Shown here piece after piece: positions 31,990 to 40,027 of a stretch of DNA of 64,000 nucleotides. The translations under genes and the position numbers were made by a program. The DNA is from Actinomycetospora cinnamomea (lineage in GTDB: Bacteria; Actinomycetota; Actinomycetes; Mycobacteriales; Pseudonocardiaceae). Each line of letters starts with the position of its first letter. Positions within the stretch are counted from its first letter, which is position 1. A model generated the notes under the pieces. The model saw only the letters and a program-made list of their open reading frames with translations, was not told where the DNA came from and made no database searches. The stretch is from NCBI RefSeq assembly GCF_003096675.1, contig NZ_QEKW01000012.1, positions 104,286 through 168,285 of the forward strand, given 5' to 3'.

Positions 31990-33513
31990 GTGGCTTCAAC
32001 CCTCGCGGCCCTCTGGCCGGCCACCACTGCGGGCCAGGTCCTCCCGGCGCAGCCCGTCGTCCCCGACCCCGTCTTCCCCGACCAGGTGACCACGAGCTCC
32101 CTGCTCCAGAACGTCGTCTACGCGTCGGGGACGGTGGGGGCGATCTTCATCCTCGCCGGGATCCTGCTGATCGACCTCGGGGGCGTGCGGCGCGTCAACG
32201 TCTTCGACGGCGTGATCCAGAAGCTCATCGGCTTCTTCATCGGCTTCGCCACGTACTTCCTCATCGGCTTCGCGATCTGGAACTGGCAGTACTACGTGGC
32301 GTTCGAGGTGCCCAACCCGTACTGGCAGTCGATCTCGGACTGGTGGCTGGGTGGGTCGTTCGCCAACGAGCTCGCCCAGTACGCCGACCCGGAAGCGGGC
32401 ATGGGAACCGGTGCGGCGCGGAACAACCAGCAGATCTTCATCTTCTTCCTGGCCTGCTTCGCCGGCATCATCAACGTCCTGATCCACCTCGGTGTCACCG
32501 AACGCATCAAGCCCGCCGCCTACTTCGTCGTCTCCTTCGTGGCCGCCATCGTCTCCTCGGTGCTGAGCTGGCTGACCTGGGGATCCACGGGCCCGCTGAC
32601 CAACCTCGGCTTCCACGACTTCTTCGGTTCGGCCTTCGTCTACGTGTTCGCCGGCGTGGTGGGGATCGTGCTCGCCCGTCGCCTCGGGCAGCGCCCCGGC
32701 ATGTACCGGCCCCATCCGCGGGTGCCCGAGTACCGGAACTACAACCTGGGCCTCACCGTCGTGGGACTGGTCGTCGTCTTCGCCGGCCTCCCGATGGTCA
32801 TCCTGTCCTGCGGCTTCTTCGTGGACCCCGAGGCGTTGTTCATCGGCATCAACATGTCCGACACCAGCGTCGGCATCGCGTTCAACAACTTCGCGCTCTC
32901 CTGGGCCGGCGGCGCCCTGACCGGGGCCCTGATCGCCTATCGGACGAGGAAGTACATCTACACACTCCTCGGACCACTGGCCGGTTACCTGTCGGGTGCC
33001 CCCGCCTTCGACATCTACCGTCCGTGGCAGATGTTCCTGGTCGCGCTGATCGCGCCGTTCGTGGCGTACGCGGTCTACGAGTGGACGCAGCGCCGGGAGT
33101 TCGACGAGCACAAGCTGGCACCGGTGCTGGTCGGGACGGGGGCCTACGGGATCCTCATGGTGGGCCTCGTCGCCTGGGGCACGCCGCAGGGCGGGTACAT
33201 CGGGATCGACTCGGGGCCGTACGCGTTCCAGAACGCGCAGGTCAACGTCCTCTGGCAGCTCATCGGCCTCGCGGTGGCCGTGGCCATCGGCCTCGCGACC
33301 GCGACGGTCCTGGCCTGGGTCCTCGAGCGGACCATCGGGCTGGGCGTGTCCGAGGAGGTCCAGGTCGAGGGCTACGACCGCCACTACTGGGACCTGACCC
33401 ACGACGACGCGACGCCCGCCGCCGACACCACCCCCACGCCGGACACGGTCGCGGACGTCGTCGCGACACCCTCCTCCCCGTCGGGTGGCGGCAGCGCGCG
33501 CCAGCCCAGCTGA
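31990..33513 (+). CDS. Amt-like channel lacking the twin-His pore motif
   Basis: 507 aa from GTG 31990 (CCAGGAGCTTGTC upstream). About 11 membrane helices and Amt-type segments (FIFFLACFAGIINVLIHLGVTERIK; GAFVYVFAGVVGIVLARRLG-like helix) place it in the Amt/Rh superfamily, but the two pore histidines are gone. Aligned by eye, D210 matches the conserved Asp and residue 218 is Tyr where AmtB has H168; in the second motif (LVGTGAYGILMVG) residue 383 is Thr instead of H318. The ~45-residue C-terminal tail is Pro/Thr/Asp-rich. It leads the tdm-tmm unit (61 bp gap), so transport or sensing of methylated amines rather than ammonium is a reasonable idea. Confidence 0.85.
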   Translation: MASTLAALWPATTAGQVLPAQPVVPDPVFPDQVTTSSLLQNVVYASGTVGAIFILAGILLIDLGGVRRVNVFDGVIQKLIGFFIGFATYFLIGFAIWNWQYYVAFEVPNPYWQSISDWWLGGSFANELAQYADPEAGMGTGAARNNQQIFIFFLACFAGIINVLIHLGVTERIKPAAYFVVSFVAAIVSSVLSWLTWGSTGPLTNLGFHDFFGSAFVYVFAGVVGIVLARRLGQRPGMYRPHPRVPEYRNYNLGLTVVGLVVVFAGLPMVILSCGFFVDPEALFIGINMSDTSVGIAFNNFALSWAGGALTGALIAYRTRKYIYTLLGPLAGYLSGAPAFDIYRPWQMFLVALIAPFVAYAVYEWTQRREFDEHKLAPVLVGTGAYGILMVGLVAWGTPQGGYIGIDSGPYAFQNAQVNVLWQLIGLAVAVAIGLATATVLAWVLERTIGLGVSEEVQVEGYDRHYWDLTHDDATPAADTTPTPDTVADVVATPSSPSGGGSARQPS

Positions 33514-33573
33514 CCCGCCGCCGAGCTCCCGAGCGGTCTCGCCGAGGTCCGGGGCCGCTCTCCCCGAGAGGAG

Positions 33574-35958
33574 ATGAACGCCGTGGTGGCACCGACCGCA
33601 GCCGAGCCCGTCGTGGCGTCCCGTCGCCTCCTGCTGCCCGGTCTGCTCGACCCCGTCCCGGGCCTCGAGACGTACTGGGTCCGCCCCGGAGGCATCACCG
33701 CCGTGCGGGTGCACGGGGGCGACGCGGTCACCGTCGTCGACCGGCAGGGTCGCCAGCGGGCCGAGGTGACCGCCCTCAGACCGGACGGGACGGATGCGCG
33801 CGACCTCCTCGGCCTCACCGCCGACGCGCCGGCGACGGCCCTGCGGGCGCTGGCCGCCGCGGCCGCGCCCGGGGCGGTGGAGGACCCAGTGCTCGCCGCC
33901 CTGCTGGCCCACGGCCTCGACCCGGGGGAGCTGCGCGCCGCGGTGCTGTTCGGGGAGTGGTCGCCGGCCGGGTCCCGCGAGACGTTCCGCGTCGCGGGGC
34001 CGGGCTTCGTCGTCGTCGCGGCCCCCGGCGGCCGGATGGCGACGGACGAGACGACGGGCAACCCGCCCTCGGATCTCGTCCTCGAGATCCGGCGGGCGGA
34101 CCCGCGCGTGCGCGAGGTCCCGCCGCTGCCCCCGCCGCTCGCCGAGCCGATCCTCGACGTGCGTGTCGACGCGGCCACGGCGATGAGCTACGAGGTGAAG
34201 GCCGGCCAGTACATCCAGATCCTCGACGTCGAGGGCCGGCAGTGCTCCGACTTCCTCGCCTTCTCGGCGCACCGGCTCCAGGAGGGCCGCGAGCGCGGGC
34301 TCGACGCGACCGCCACCCGCTACTTCATGGGGCAGGCGTACCCCCAGCCCGGGCTGCACGGGAAGTTCTACGACCAGGACATGGAGCCCCTCATCGAGGT
34401 CGTCCGCGACACGGTCGGCCGGCACGACACGTTCGGCCTGGCCTGCAACACGAAGTACTACGAGGACCTCGGCTACTTCGGGCACGTCAACTGCACCGAC
34501 AACTTCAACGAGCAGCTGCGCGGGTACGGCATCGAGGAGCGCGCCGGCTGGCCCGCGCTCAACCTCTTCTACAACACCGCGTTCGACGCGGCCAACCAAC
34601 TGATCTTCGACGAGCCGTGGTCGCGGCCCGGGGACTACGTGCTGATGCGCGCGGGCGTCGACCTCGTGTGCGCGTCCTCGGCCTGCCCCGACGACATCGA
34701 CCCCGCCAACGCCTGGGTGCCGACCGACGTCCACCTCCGCGTCTACTCCGCCGAACGGAAGTTCTCGATGGCCATGGCGCACCGCACCACGCCCGAGCAG
34801 CCGGCCACGCTGACCCGCGAGACGGCGTTCGCCCCGCGGACGAGGGCGCTGACCCGCCAGTTCACCGAGTACCGCGGCTACTGGCTGCCCACCAGCTTCG
34901 ACGGCCACGGGGCGGTCGACGAGTACTGGGCGTGCCGGGAGCTGGCCGCGGTGATGGACCTGTCCCCGCTGCGCAAGTTCGAGGTCCTCGGGCCCGACGC
35001 GGAGGCGCTGCTGCAGGCGAGCGTCACCCGCAACATCCGCCGGCTCTCGGTCAATCAGGTCGTGTACTCCGCGGTGTGCAACGAGACCGGCGGGATGATC
35101 GACGACTGCACGGTGTTCCGGCTCGCGGACACCAACTTCCGCTTCGTCGGCGGCGACGAGTACACGGGCACCTGGCTGCGCGAGCAGGCCGAGCGCCTCG
35201 GGCTCGACCGGGTGTGGGTCAAGCACTCCACCGACCAGATGCACAACCTCGCCGTGCAGGGGCCGGCGAGCCGGGACGTCCTGCGCGAGCTCGTCTGGAC
35301 CCCGGGCACGCAGCCCGCGTTCGCCGACCTGACCTGGTTCCGCTTCACCATCGGCCGGCTCGGTGACCACCACGGCATCCCGGTCGTCGTGTCGCGCACC
35401 GGCTACTCGGGCGAGCTCGGCTACGAGATCTGGTGCCACCCCTCGGACGGTCCGGCCGTGTGGGACGCCGTCTGGGAGGCCGGCCGGCCGCACGGGATGC
35501 TCCCGCTGGGTCTCGACGCCCTCGACGTGCTGCGGATCGAGTCGGGCCTCGTCTTCGCGGGCTACGACTTCGACGACACCGTCGACCCGTTCGAGGCCGG
35601 CGTCGGGTTCACCGTGCCGCTGAAGACGAAGGAGGACGACTTCGTCGGCCGCGACGCGCTGCTGACCCGCAAGGCGCACCCGCAGCGCCGCCTGGTCGGC
35701 CTCGAGCTGGCGGGCAACGAGCCGGCCGCGCACGGCGACTGCGTGCACGTCGGACGCCACCAGGTCGGCGTGGTCACCAGCGCGACGCGCTCGCCGATCC
35801 TGCGCAAGAACATCGCCCTGTGCCGGATCGCCGTCGAGCACGCCGAGATCGGCACCGAGGTCGACGTCGGGAAGCTCGACGGCCACCGCAAGCGCATCCC
35901 CGCCCGGGTCGTCCGGTTCCCGTTCTACGACCCCGACAAGGAACGTCCGCGCTCCTGA
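33574..35958 (+). CDS. tdm: trimethylamine N-oxide demethylase (aldolase)
   Basis: 794 aa from ATG 33574; GTG 33583 is an alternative. The middle is a DUF1989 domain (residues ~190-385) with conserved cysteines C224 (GRQCSDF), C291 (LACNTKYY) and C307 (VNCTDN), which in known Tdm enzymes form the zinc site. The C-terminal ~400 residues are a GcvT-type tetrahydrofolate-binding domain (EYRGYWLPTSF, VTRNIRRLSV, RTGYSGELGYEI). DUF1989+GcvT is the signature of Tdm, which splits TMAO into dimethylamine and formaldehyde, passing the latter to THF. Residues ~30-185 resemble a second, degenerate DUF1989 copy (GRQR at 59-62 replaces GRQC). It is followed 37 bp later by tmm. Confidence 0.9.
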   Translation: MNAVVAPTAAEPVVASRRLLLPGLLDPVPGLETYWVRPGGITAVRVHGGDAVTVVDRQGRQRAEVTALRPDGTDARDLLGLTADAPATALRALAAAAAPGAVEDPVLAALLAHGLDPGELRAAVLFGEWSPAGSRETFRVAGPGFVVVAAPGGRMATDETTGNPPSDLVLEIRRADPRVREVPPLPPPLAEPILDVRVDAATAMSYEVKAGQYIQILDVEGRQCSDFLAFSAHRLQEGRERGLDATATRYFMGQAYPQPGLHGKFYDQDMEPLIEVVRDTVGRHDTFGLACNTKYYEDLGYFGHVNCTDNFNEQLRGYGIEERAGWPALNLFYNTAFDAANQLIFDEPWSRPGDYVLMRAGVDLVCASSACPDDIDPANAWVPTDVHLRVYSAERKFSMAMAHRTTPEQPATLTRETAFAPRTRALTRQFTEYRGYWLPTSFDGHGAVDEYWACRELAAVMDLSPLRKFEVLGPDAEALLQASVTRNIRRLSVNQVVYSAVCNETGGMIDDCTVFRLADTNFRFVGGDEYTGTWLREQAERLGLDRVWVKHSTDQMHNLAVQGPASRDVLRELVWTPGTQPAFADLTWFRFTIGRLGDHHGIPVVVSRTGYSGELGYEIWCHPSDGPAVWDAVWEAGRPHGMLPLGLDALDVLRIESGLVFAGYDFDDTVDPFEAGVGFTVPLKTKEDDFVGRDALLTRKAHPQRRLVGLELAGNEPAAHGDCVHVGRHQVGVVTSATRSPILRKNIALCRIAVEHAEIGTEVDVGKLDGHRKRIPARVVRFPFYDPDKERPRS

Positions 35959-35995
35959 CCGACAGCGGATCGACCACCCAGCGAACAGGAGGATC

Positions 35996-37348
35996 ATGGT
36001 GACACGGGTCGCGATCGTCGGGGCCGGACCGAGCGGGCTGGCCCAGCTGCACGCGTTCGAGCAGGCCCGCGCCGGAGGCGCGGAGATTCCGGAGCTCGTC
36101 TGCTTCGAGAAGCAGGACGACTGGGGCGGGCTGTGGAACTACACGTGGCGCAGCGGCCTCGACCAGTACGGCAACCCGTGCCACGGCAGCATGTACCGCT
36201 ACCTGTGGTCGAACGGCCCGAAGGAGTGCCTCGAGTTCTCCGACTACACCTTCGAACAGCACTTCGGCACCGCGATCCCGTCGTTCCCGCCGCGCGAGGT
36301 GCTCTACGACTACATCAAGGGCCGCGCCGAGGCGAGCGACGTCCGCCGCCACATCCGGTTCGACACCGCGGTGCGGTGGATCGAGTACGACCCCGCGCGC
36401 GAGACCTTCGACGTCACGGTCGAGGCGCTCGCCGAGGGCGCGTCGCGGGTCGAGCAGTTCGACCACGTCATCGTCGCGACCGGGCACTTCTCGGTGCCGA
36501 ACGTGCCCGACTTCCCAGGTTTCGACCGCTTCCCCGGCCGCATCCTGCACTCCCACGACTTCCGCGACGCCCAGGAGTTCGCCGGCAGGGACCTGCTGGT
36601 GGTGGGCGGGAGCTACTCCGCCGAGGACATCGCGCTGCAGGCGAAGAAGTACGGCGCGAACTCGGTGACGATCAGCTACCGGACCGCGCCGATGGGCTTC
36701 CCGTGGCCCGACGGGATCGCCGAGGTGCCGCTGCTGTCCCGCCTCGAGGGCCGCACGGCACACTTCGCCGACGGGAGCGCGCGTGACGTCGACGCGATCA
36801 TCCTGTGCACCGGCTACCAGCACCACTTCCCGTTCGTCGCGTCCGACCTGCGGCTGCGGACGGCGAACGTGCTCTACCCGCCGGACCTCTACAAGGGCGT
36901 CTTCTGGACCGACAACCCGAAGATGATGTACCTGGGTATGCAGGACCAGTTCTACACGTTCACGCTGTTCGACGCGGAGGCCTGGGTCGCGCGGGACTTC
37001 GTGCTGGGCCGCCTCGAGCTGCCCTCGCGCGAGGAGATGGAGAAGGACGTCGCGGAGTGGCGGGCCCGCGAGGAGGCCCTGCCCGACGCGTTCGCGCAGA
37101 TCGACTTCCAGGCCGACCACATCGCGGACCTGATGGCGCTGACCGACTACCCCGCGTTCGACCTCGACCTCACGCGGGCCCACTTCAAGAAGTGGGAGCA
37201 CGACAAGGAGGAGAGCATCATCGGCTATCGCGACCGCGGGTTCTCCTCCCCGTGCACCGGGACGCCGGCGCCGATCCACCACACGCTCTGGTGGGAGGCG
37301 CACGACGACTCGCTGACGACGTTCCTGCGGACCGGCCACCCGGCCTGA
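35996..37348 (+). CDS. tmm: trimethylamine monooxygenase (flavin-containing)
   Basis: 450 aa from ATG 35996 (ACAGGAGG upstream). FAD motif VAIVGAGPSGLAQLHAF at residue 4, the FMO signature DHVIVATGHFSVPNVP, NADPH motif VVGGSYSAEDIA and the C-terminal IILCTGYQHHFPF. The segments EIPELVCFEKQDDWGGLWNYTWRSGLD and SMYRYLWSNGPKECLEF are near-identical to what I remember of Methylophaga FMO and other bacterial Tmm proteins, and length fits (456 aa). Tmm oxidises trimethylamine to TMAO with NADPH and oxygen. Directly downstream of tdm, which uses the product. Overlaps the next gene as TGATG. Confidence 0.95.
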   Translation: MVTRVAIVGAGPSGLAQLHAFEQARAGGAEIPELVCFEKQDDWGGLWNYTWRSGLDQYGNPCHGSMYRYLWSNGPKECLEFSDYTFEQHFGTAIPSFPPREVLYDYIKGRAEASDVRRHIRFDTAVRWIEYDPARETFDVTVEALAEGASRVEQFDHVIVATGHFSVPNVPDFPGFDRFPGRILHSHDFRDAQEFAGRDLLVVGGSYSAEDIALQAKKYGANSVTISYRTAPMGFPWPDGIAEVPLLSRLEGRTAHFADGSARDVDAIILCTGYQHHFPFVASDLRLRTANVLYPPDLYKGVFWTDNPKMMYLGMQDQFYTFTLFDAEAWVARDFVLGRLELPSREEMEKDVAEWRAREEALPDAFAQIDFQADHIADLMALTDYPAFDLDLTRAHFKKWEHDKEESIIGYRDRGFSSPCTGTPAPIHHTLWWEAHDDSLTTFLRTGHPA

Positions 37349-37767
37349 TGAGCGCGGGGCGCTGCCTCTGCGGGGCCGTGGCGTACCGGGTGGACGGCCC
37401 GCTGCGGCCGGTCATCGTCTGCCACTGCGTCGACTGCCGGCGCTGGCACGGACGGGCGGCGGCGATGACGTGCGCGCCGCGGCAGAGCCTCGCGATCACG
37501 GGGGAGGAGGCCCTGCGGTGGTTCCGCCTCCCCGACGGGCCGGAGCGGGGGTGGTGCGGGCGCTGCGGGTCGAGCCTGTTCTGGACCGCACCCGGCCGGG
37601 ACACGGTCAGCATCGCCGCCGGGACCCTGGACGACCCGCGGGAGCTGCGGGTCGTGGCCCACATCTGGTGGGAGCACGCGGAGCCGTGGGAGGCCGAGCA
37701 GCCCGGTGACGTCCCGCACCACCCTCGCGGCGCGCCACCGGCGCTCGCGGCCCCGCCGCAGCGCTGA
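37348..37767 (+). CDS. GFA family (formaldehyde-activating enzyme/CENP-V-like) zinc protein
   Basis: 139 aa from ATG 37348, sharing one base with the tmm stop. The zinc ligand pattern is C-x-C (CLCGAV), C-x-C-x2-C (CHCVDCRRWHG) and C-x2-C (WCGRCGSSLFW). The founding member binds glutathione and formaldehyde, though actinobacteria use mycothiol and most GFA proteins are uncharacterised. Placement right after tdm-tmm, which release formaldehyde, makes a role in formaldehyde handling plausible. Confidence 0.88.
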   Translation: MSAGRCLCGAVAYRVDGPLRPVIVCHCVDCRRWHGRAAAMTCAPRQSLAITGEEALRWFRLPDGPERGWCGRCGSSLFWTAPGRDTVSIAAGTLDDPRELRVVAHIWWEHAEPWEAEQPGDVPHHPRGAPPALAAPPQR

Positions 37768-37882
37768 CGACCGGGTCGTGGGGCCCGTGCCCCCCGGCGT
37801 CTCCCCGGCTCGGGGGAGTCGGGGTGGGCCCGCCCGGCCCTACCGTCGATCCGCCCCGCACCGACCGTCGGGAGGACCGGAC

Positions 37883-39115
37883 GTGAAGATCGGAACGACC
37901 CACCTGTTCGTCCCGGGACCCACCCCCGTGCCCGAGGTGGTCCGGCGCGCCATGAACGTCCCGATGGAGGATCACCGGGCCCCCGACCTGCCGGACTTCG
38001 TCCTCGATCTCCTCGCCGACCTCGCGCGGGTGTTCCGGCTCCGGGAGGGCCGCGTGCTCGTCTACCCGGGCTCGGGCACCGGGGCGTGGGAGGCGGCGAT
38101 CACCAACTGCCTCTCCCGCGGCGATCGGGTCCTCATGTCGCGGTACGGCCAGTTCTCCCACCTCTGGGTCGACATGGCCCGGCGGCTCGGGCTCGACGTC
38201 GTCTGCCACGACGTCGAGTGGGGTGAGGGCGTCCCGGTCGAGGCCTACGCGCAGGAGCTGCGGGCCGATCCGAGCATCAGGGCGGTCTTCGTGACGCACA
38301 ACGAGACCGCCACCGGCGTGACGTCCGACGTCCGCGCGGTCCGGCAGGCGATGGACGAGGCCGGCTCCGACGCGCTGCTGTTCGTCGACGGCGTCTCGTC
38401 GATCGCGTCCCTCGACTTCCGACAGGACGAGTGGGGCGTCGACGTCGCCGTCGCCGGGAGCCAAAAGGGCTTCATGCTCCCGGCCGGCCTCGCCATCCTA
38501 GGCCTGAGCGAGAAGGCGCTGGCCGCTGCGGAGCGGTCCACGACGGAGCGGTGCTACCTCGCGTTCCGCGACATGATCACGGCGAACGACGTCGGCTCCT
38601 TCCCGTACACCCCTCCGATGCCGCTCCTGCACGGCCTGCGGGCGTCGCTGGACCGCCTCCTCGACGAGGGGATGGACGACGTGGTCGCGCGCCACCACCG
38701 ACTGGCCGAGGGTGTCCGGCACGGCGTCAAGGCGTGGGGTCTGGACCTGTGCGCCCTGGCGCCGCGGTGGTACTCCGACACGGTGAGCGCGGTGCGGCTG
38801 CCGGACGGCGTCGACGGCGCCGCGGTGTGCCGGATCGCGTACCACCGCTACCGGACGTCCTTCGGCGGCGGCCTCGGGAAGGTGGCCGGCCGGGTGTTCC
38901 GCATCGGCCACCTCGGCGACGTCAACGAGGTCTCCTGTCTCAGCGCGCTCGCCGCGGCCGAGATGGCGTTGCTGGACGCGGGCGTCGACCTCGAGCCGGG
39001 CTCGGGCGTCGCCGCCGCGCAGGCGTACTTCCGGCAGGCGCTCGCCGCCGAGGGGAGCCGGCCCGGGCCCTGGTGGTCCGCGACGGCGGGGCCGCGGCTG
39101 ACCGCGGTGACCTGA
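37883..39115 (+). CDS. class V aminotransferase, serine/alanine-glyoxylate type
   Basis: 410 aa from GTG 37883 (GGGAGGAC upstream). PLP-binding lysine lies in VAGSQKGFMLPAGL (about residue 195); VYPGSGTGAWEAAITN binds the cofactor phosphate, FVTHNETATGV and FVDGVSSIAS are family marks. Serine-glyoxylate aminotransferases (SgaA) work in the serine cycle of methylotrophs, and alanine- or aspartate-type relatives also exist. Here it is probably the last gene of the amt-tdm-tmm-gfa unit, suggesting use of glyoxylate or serine in one-carbon assimilation. Its stop lies inside a 13-bp tandem repeat shared with the convergent IclR gene. Confidence 0.88.
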   Translation: MKIGTTHLFVPGPTPVPEVVRRAMNVPMEDHRAPDLPDFVLDLLADLARVFRLREGRVLVYPGSGTGAWEAAITNCLSRGDRVLMSRYGQFSHLWVDMARRLGLDVVCHDVEWGEGVPVEAYAQELRADPSIRAVFVTHNETATGVTSDVRAVRQAMDEAGSDALLFVDGVSSIASLDFRQDEWGVDVAVAGSQKGFMLPAGLAILGLSEKALAAAERSTTERCYLAFRDMITANDVGSFPYTPPMPLLHGLRASLDRLLDEGMDDVVARHHRLAEGVRHGVKAWGLDLCALAPRWYSDTVSAVRLPDGVDGAAVCRIAYHRYRTSFGGGLGKVAGRVFRIGHLGDVNEVSCLSALAAAEMALLDAGVDLEPGSGVAAAQAYFRQALAAEGSRPGPWWSATAGPRLTAVT

Positions 39116-39157
39116 CTCGGTGACCTGACTCGGTGACCTGGCTCGGTGACCTGATTC
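39106..39157. repeat. 13-bp tandem repeat, four copies, joining two convergent stops
   Basis: Unit GGTGACCTGACTC at 39106-39118 and 39119-39131, then GGTGACCTGGCTC (39132-39144) and GGTGACCTGATTC (39145-39157). The first copy contains the aminotransferase stop and the last the IclR stop. Each unit carries a TGA on the plus strand. No hairpin terminator is obvious here; the repeat itself fills the intergenic space. Confidence 0.95.
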
Positions 39158-39905
39158 AGAAGGCGCCGGCGACGGTGCGGGCGTGCTCCCGCAGCGTCCC
39201 GACGAGGGTCTCGACCTTCCGGTCGTCGAGGCGACCGGAAGGGCCCTGCACCCCGAGGATCGCGACGAGCCCGTCGTCGCGGTCGAGCACCGGCACCGCC
39301 ACGCCGGTGAGGTCGGGCTCGCGCTCGCCGCGTGACGCCGCGTAGCCCTGCTCGGCCACCCGGCGGATCTCGTCGGCCAGCGCGCCGTGATCGGTGATGG
39401 TGCACTCGGTGAAGCGGGTGAGCTCGTCCGGGACGCGCCCGCCGTGCGCGAGGAACACCTTCCCGACGGCCGTCGCGTGCCGCACGCTGTTGCGCCCGAT
39501 CTCGGCGACGCTGCGGACCGACTGCGGACTCTGGACGAAGTCGAGCGTCATCACGTCGTGCTCGCCGGCCACCGACAGGGTCGCGGTCTCCCCGCTGACG
39601 GCCGCGAGGTCCTCGAGCGACGGGCGGGCGACGCGCCGGACGTCGAGCGTCTGCCGGGCCGCGCCGGCCAGCTGCAGGATCCGGATGCCCAGCCCGTAGC
39701 GGCCGTTCGCCGGGTGGTGCGCCACGAGCCCCGGCCCGGCCAGGGTCGCGAGCAGCCGCGAGACGGTGCTCGCGTTGATCCCCGTCCGGCGGGCGATCTC
39801 GTTGGTGCCGAGCTCTTCGCCCGCCGCCGCCAGGGCGTCCAGCACGGCGATGGCCTTCTGCACCGACTCGACCTGCCGATCTGCTGGTCTCCCGGTTCGC
39901 ACCAT
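39156..39905 (-). CDS. IclR family transcriptional regulator
   Basis: 249 aa from ATG 39905 (GGGAG upstream); a TTG at 39923 would add six residues. N-terminal winged helix (ELGTNEIARRTGINASTVSRLLATLAGPGLV, residues ~30-62) and a C-terminal effector domain with GRNSVRHATAVGKVFLAHGG and a final GVAVPVLDRDDGLVAILGVQGPS. IclR regulators often control catabolism of small aromatic, glyoxylate or amine compounds. It is divergent from the FAD oxidoreductase and purU and likely controls them; GTTAAC sits at its start region. Confidence 0.92.
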   Translation of the reverse strand: MVRTGRPADRQVESVQKAIAVLDALAAAGEELGTNEIARRTGINASTVSRLLATLAGPGLVAHHPANGRYGLGIRILQLAGAARQTLDVRRVARPSLEDLAAVSGETATLSVAGEHDVMTLDFVQSPQSVRSVAEIGRNSVRHATAVGKVFLAHGGRVPDELTRFTECTITDHGALADEIRRVAEQGYAASRGEREPDLTGVAVPVLDRDDGLVAILGVQGPSGRLDDRKVETLVGTLREHARTVAGAF

Positions 39906-40027
39906 GTTAACTTCGTCTCCCAAGGTGAAACGCCATTGCCTTCAGGGCAATGCAACACGACGACGGTAGCCGCTCGGCGGTCGTCCTGCTCGGCCTCTTC
40001 CGTTCGTCGTCGAAACGGGTGAGAAGC

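Noticed and set aside
37883..39115. Class V aminotransferase as a cysteine desulfurase
   Set aside because: The PLP lysine context (VAGSQKGFMLP) and overall motifs fit alanine/serine-glyoxylate transaminases, and no NifU or Suf genes are nearby.
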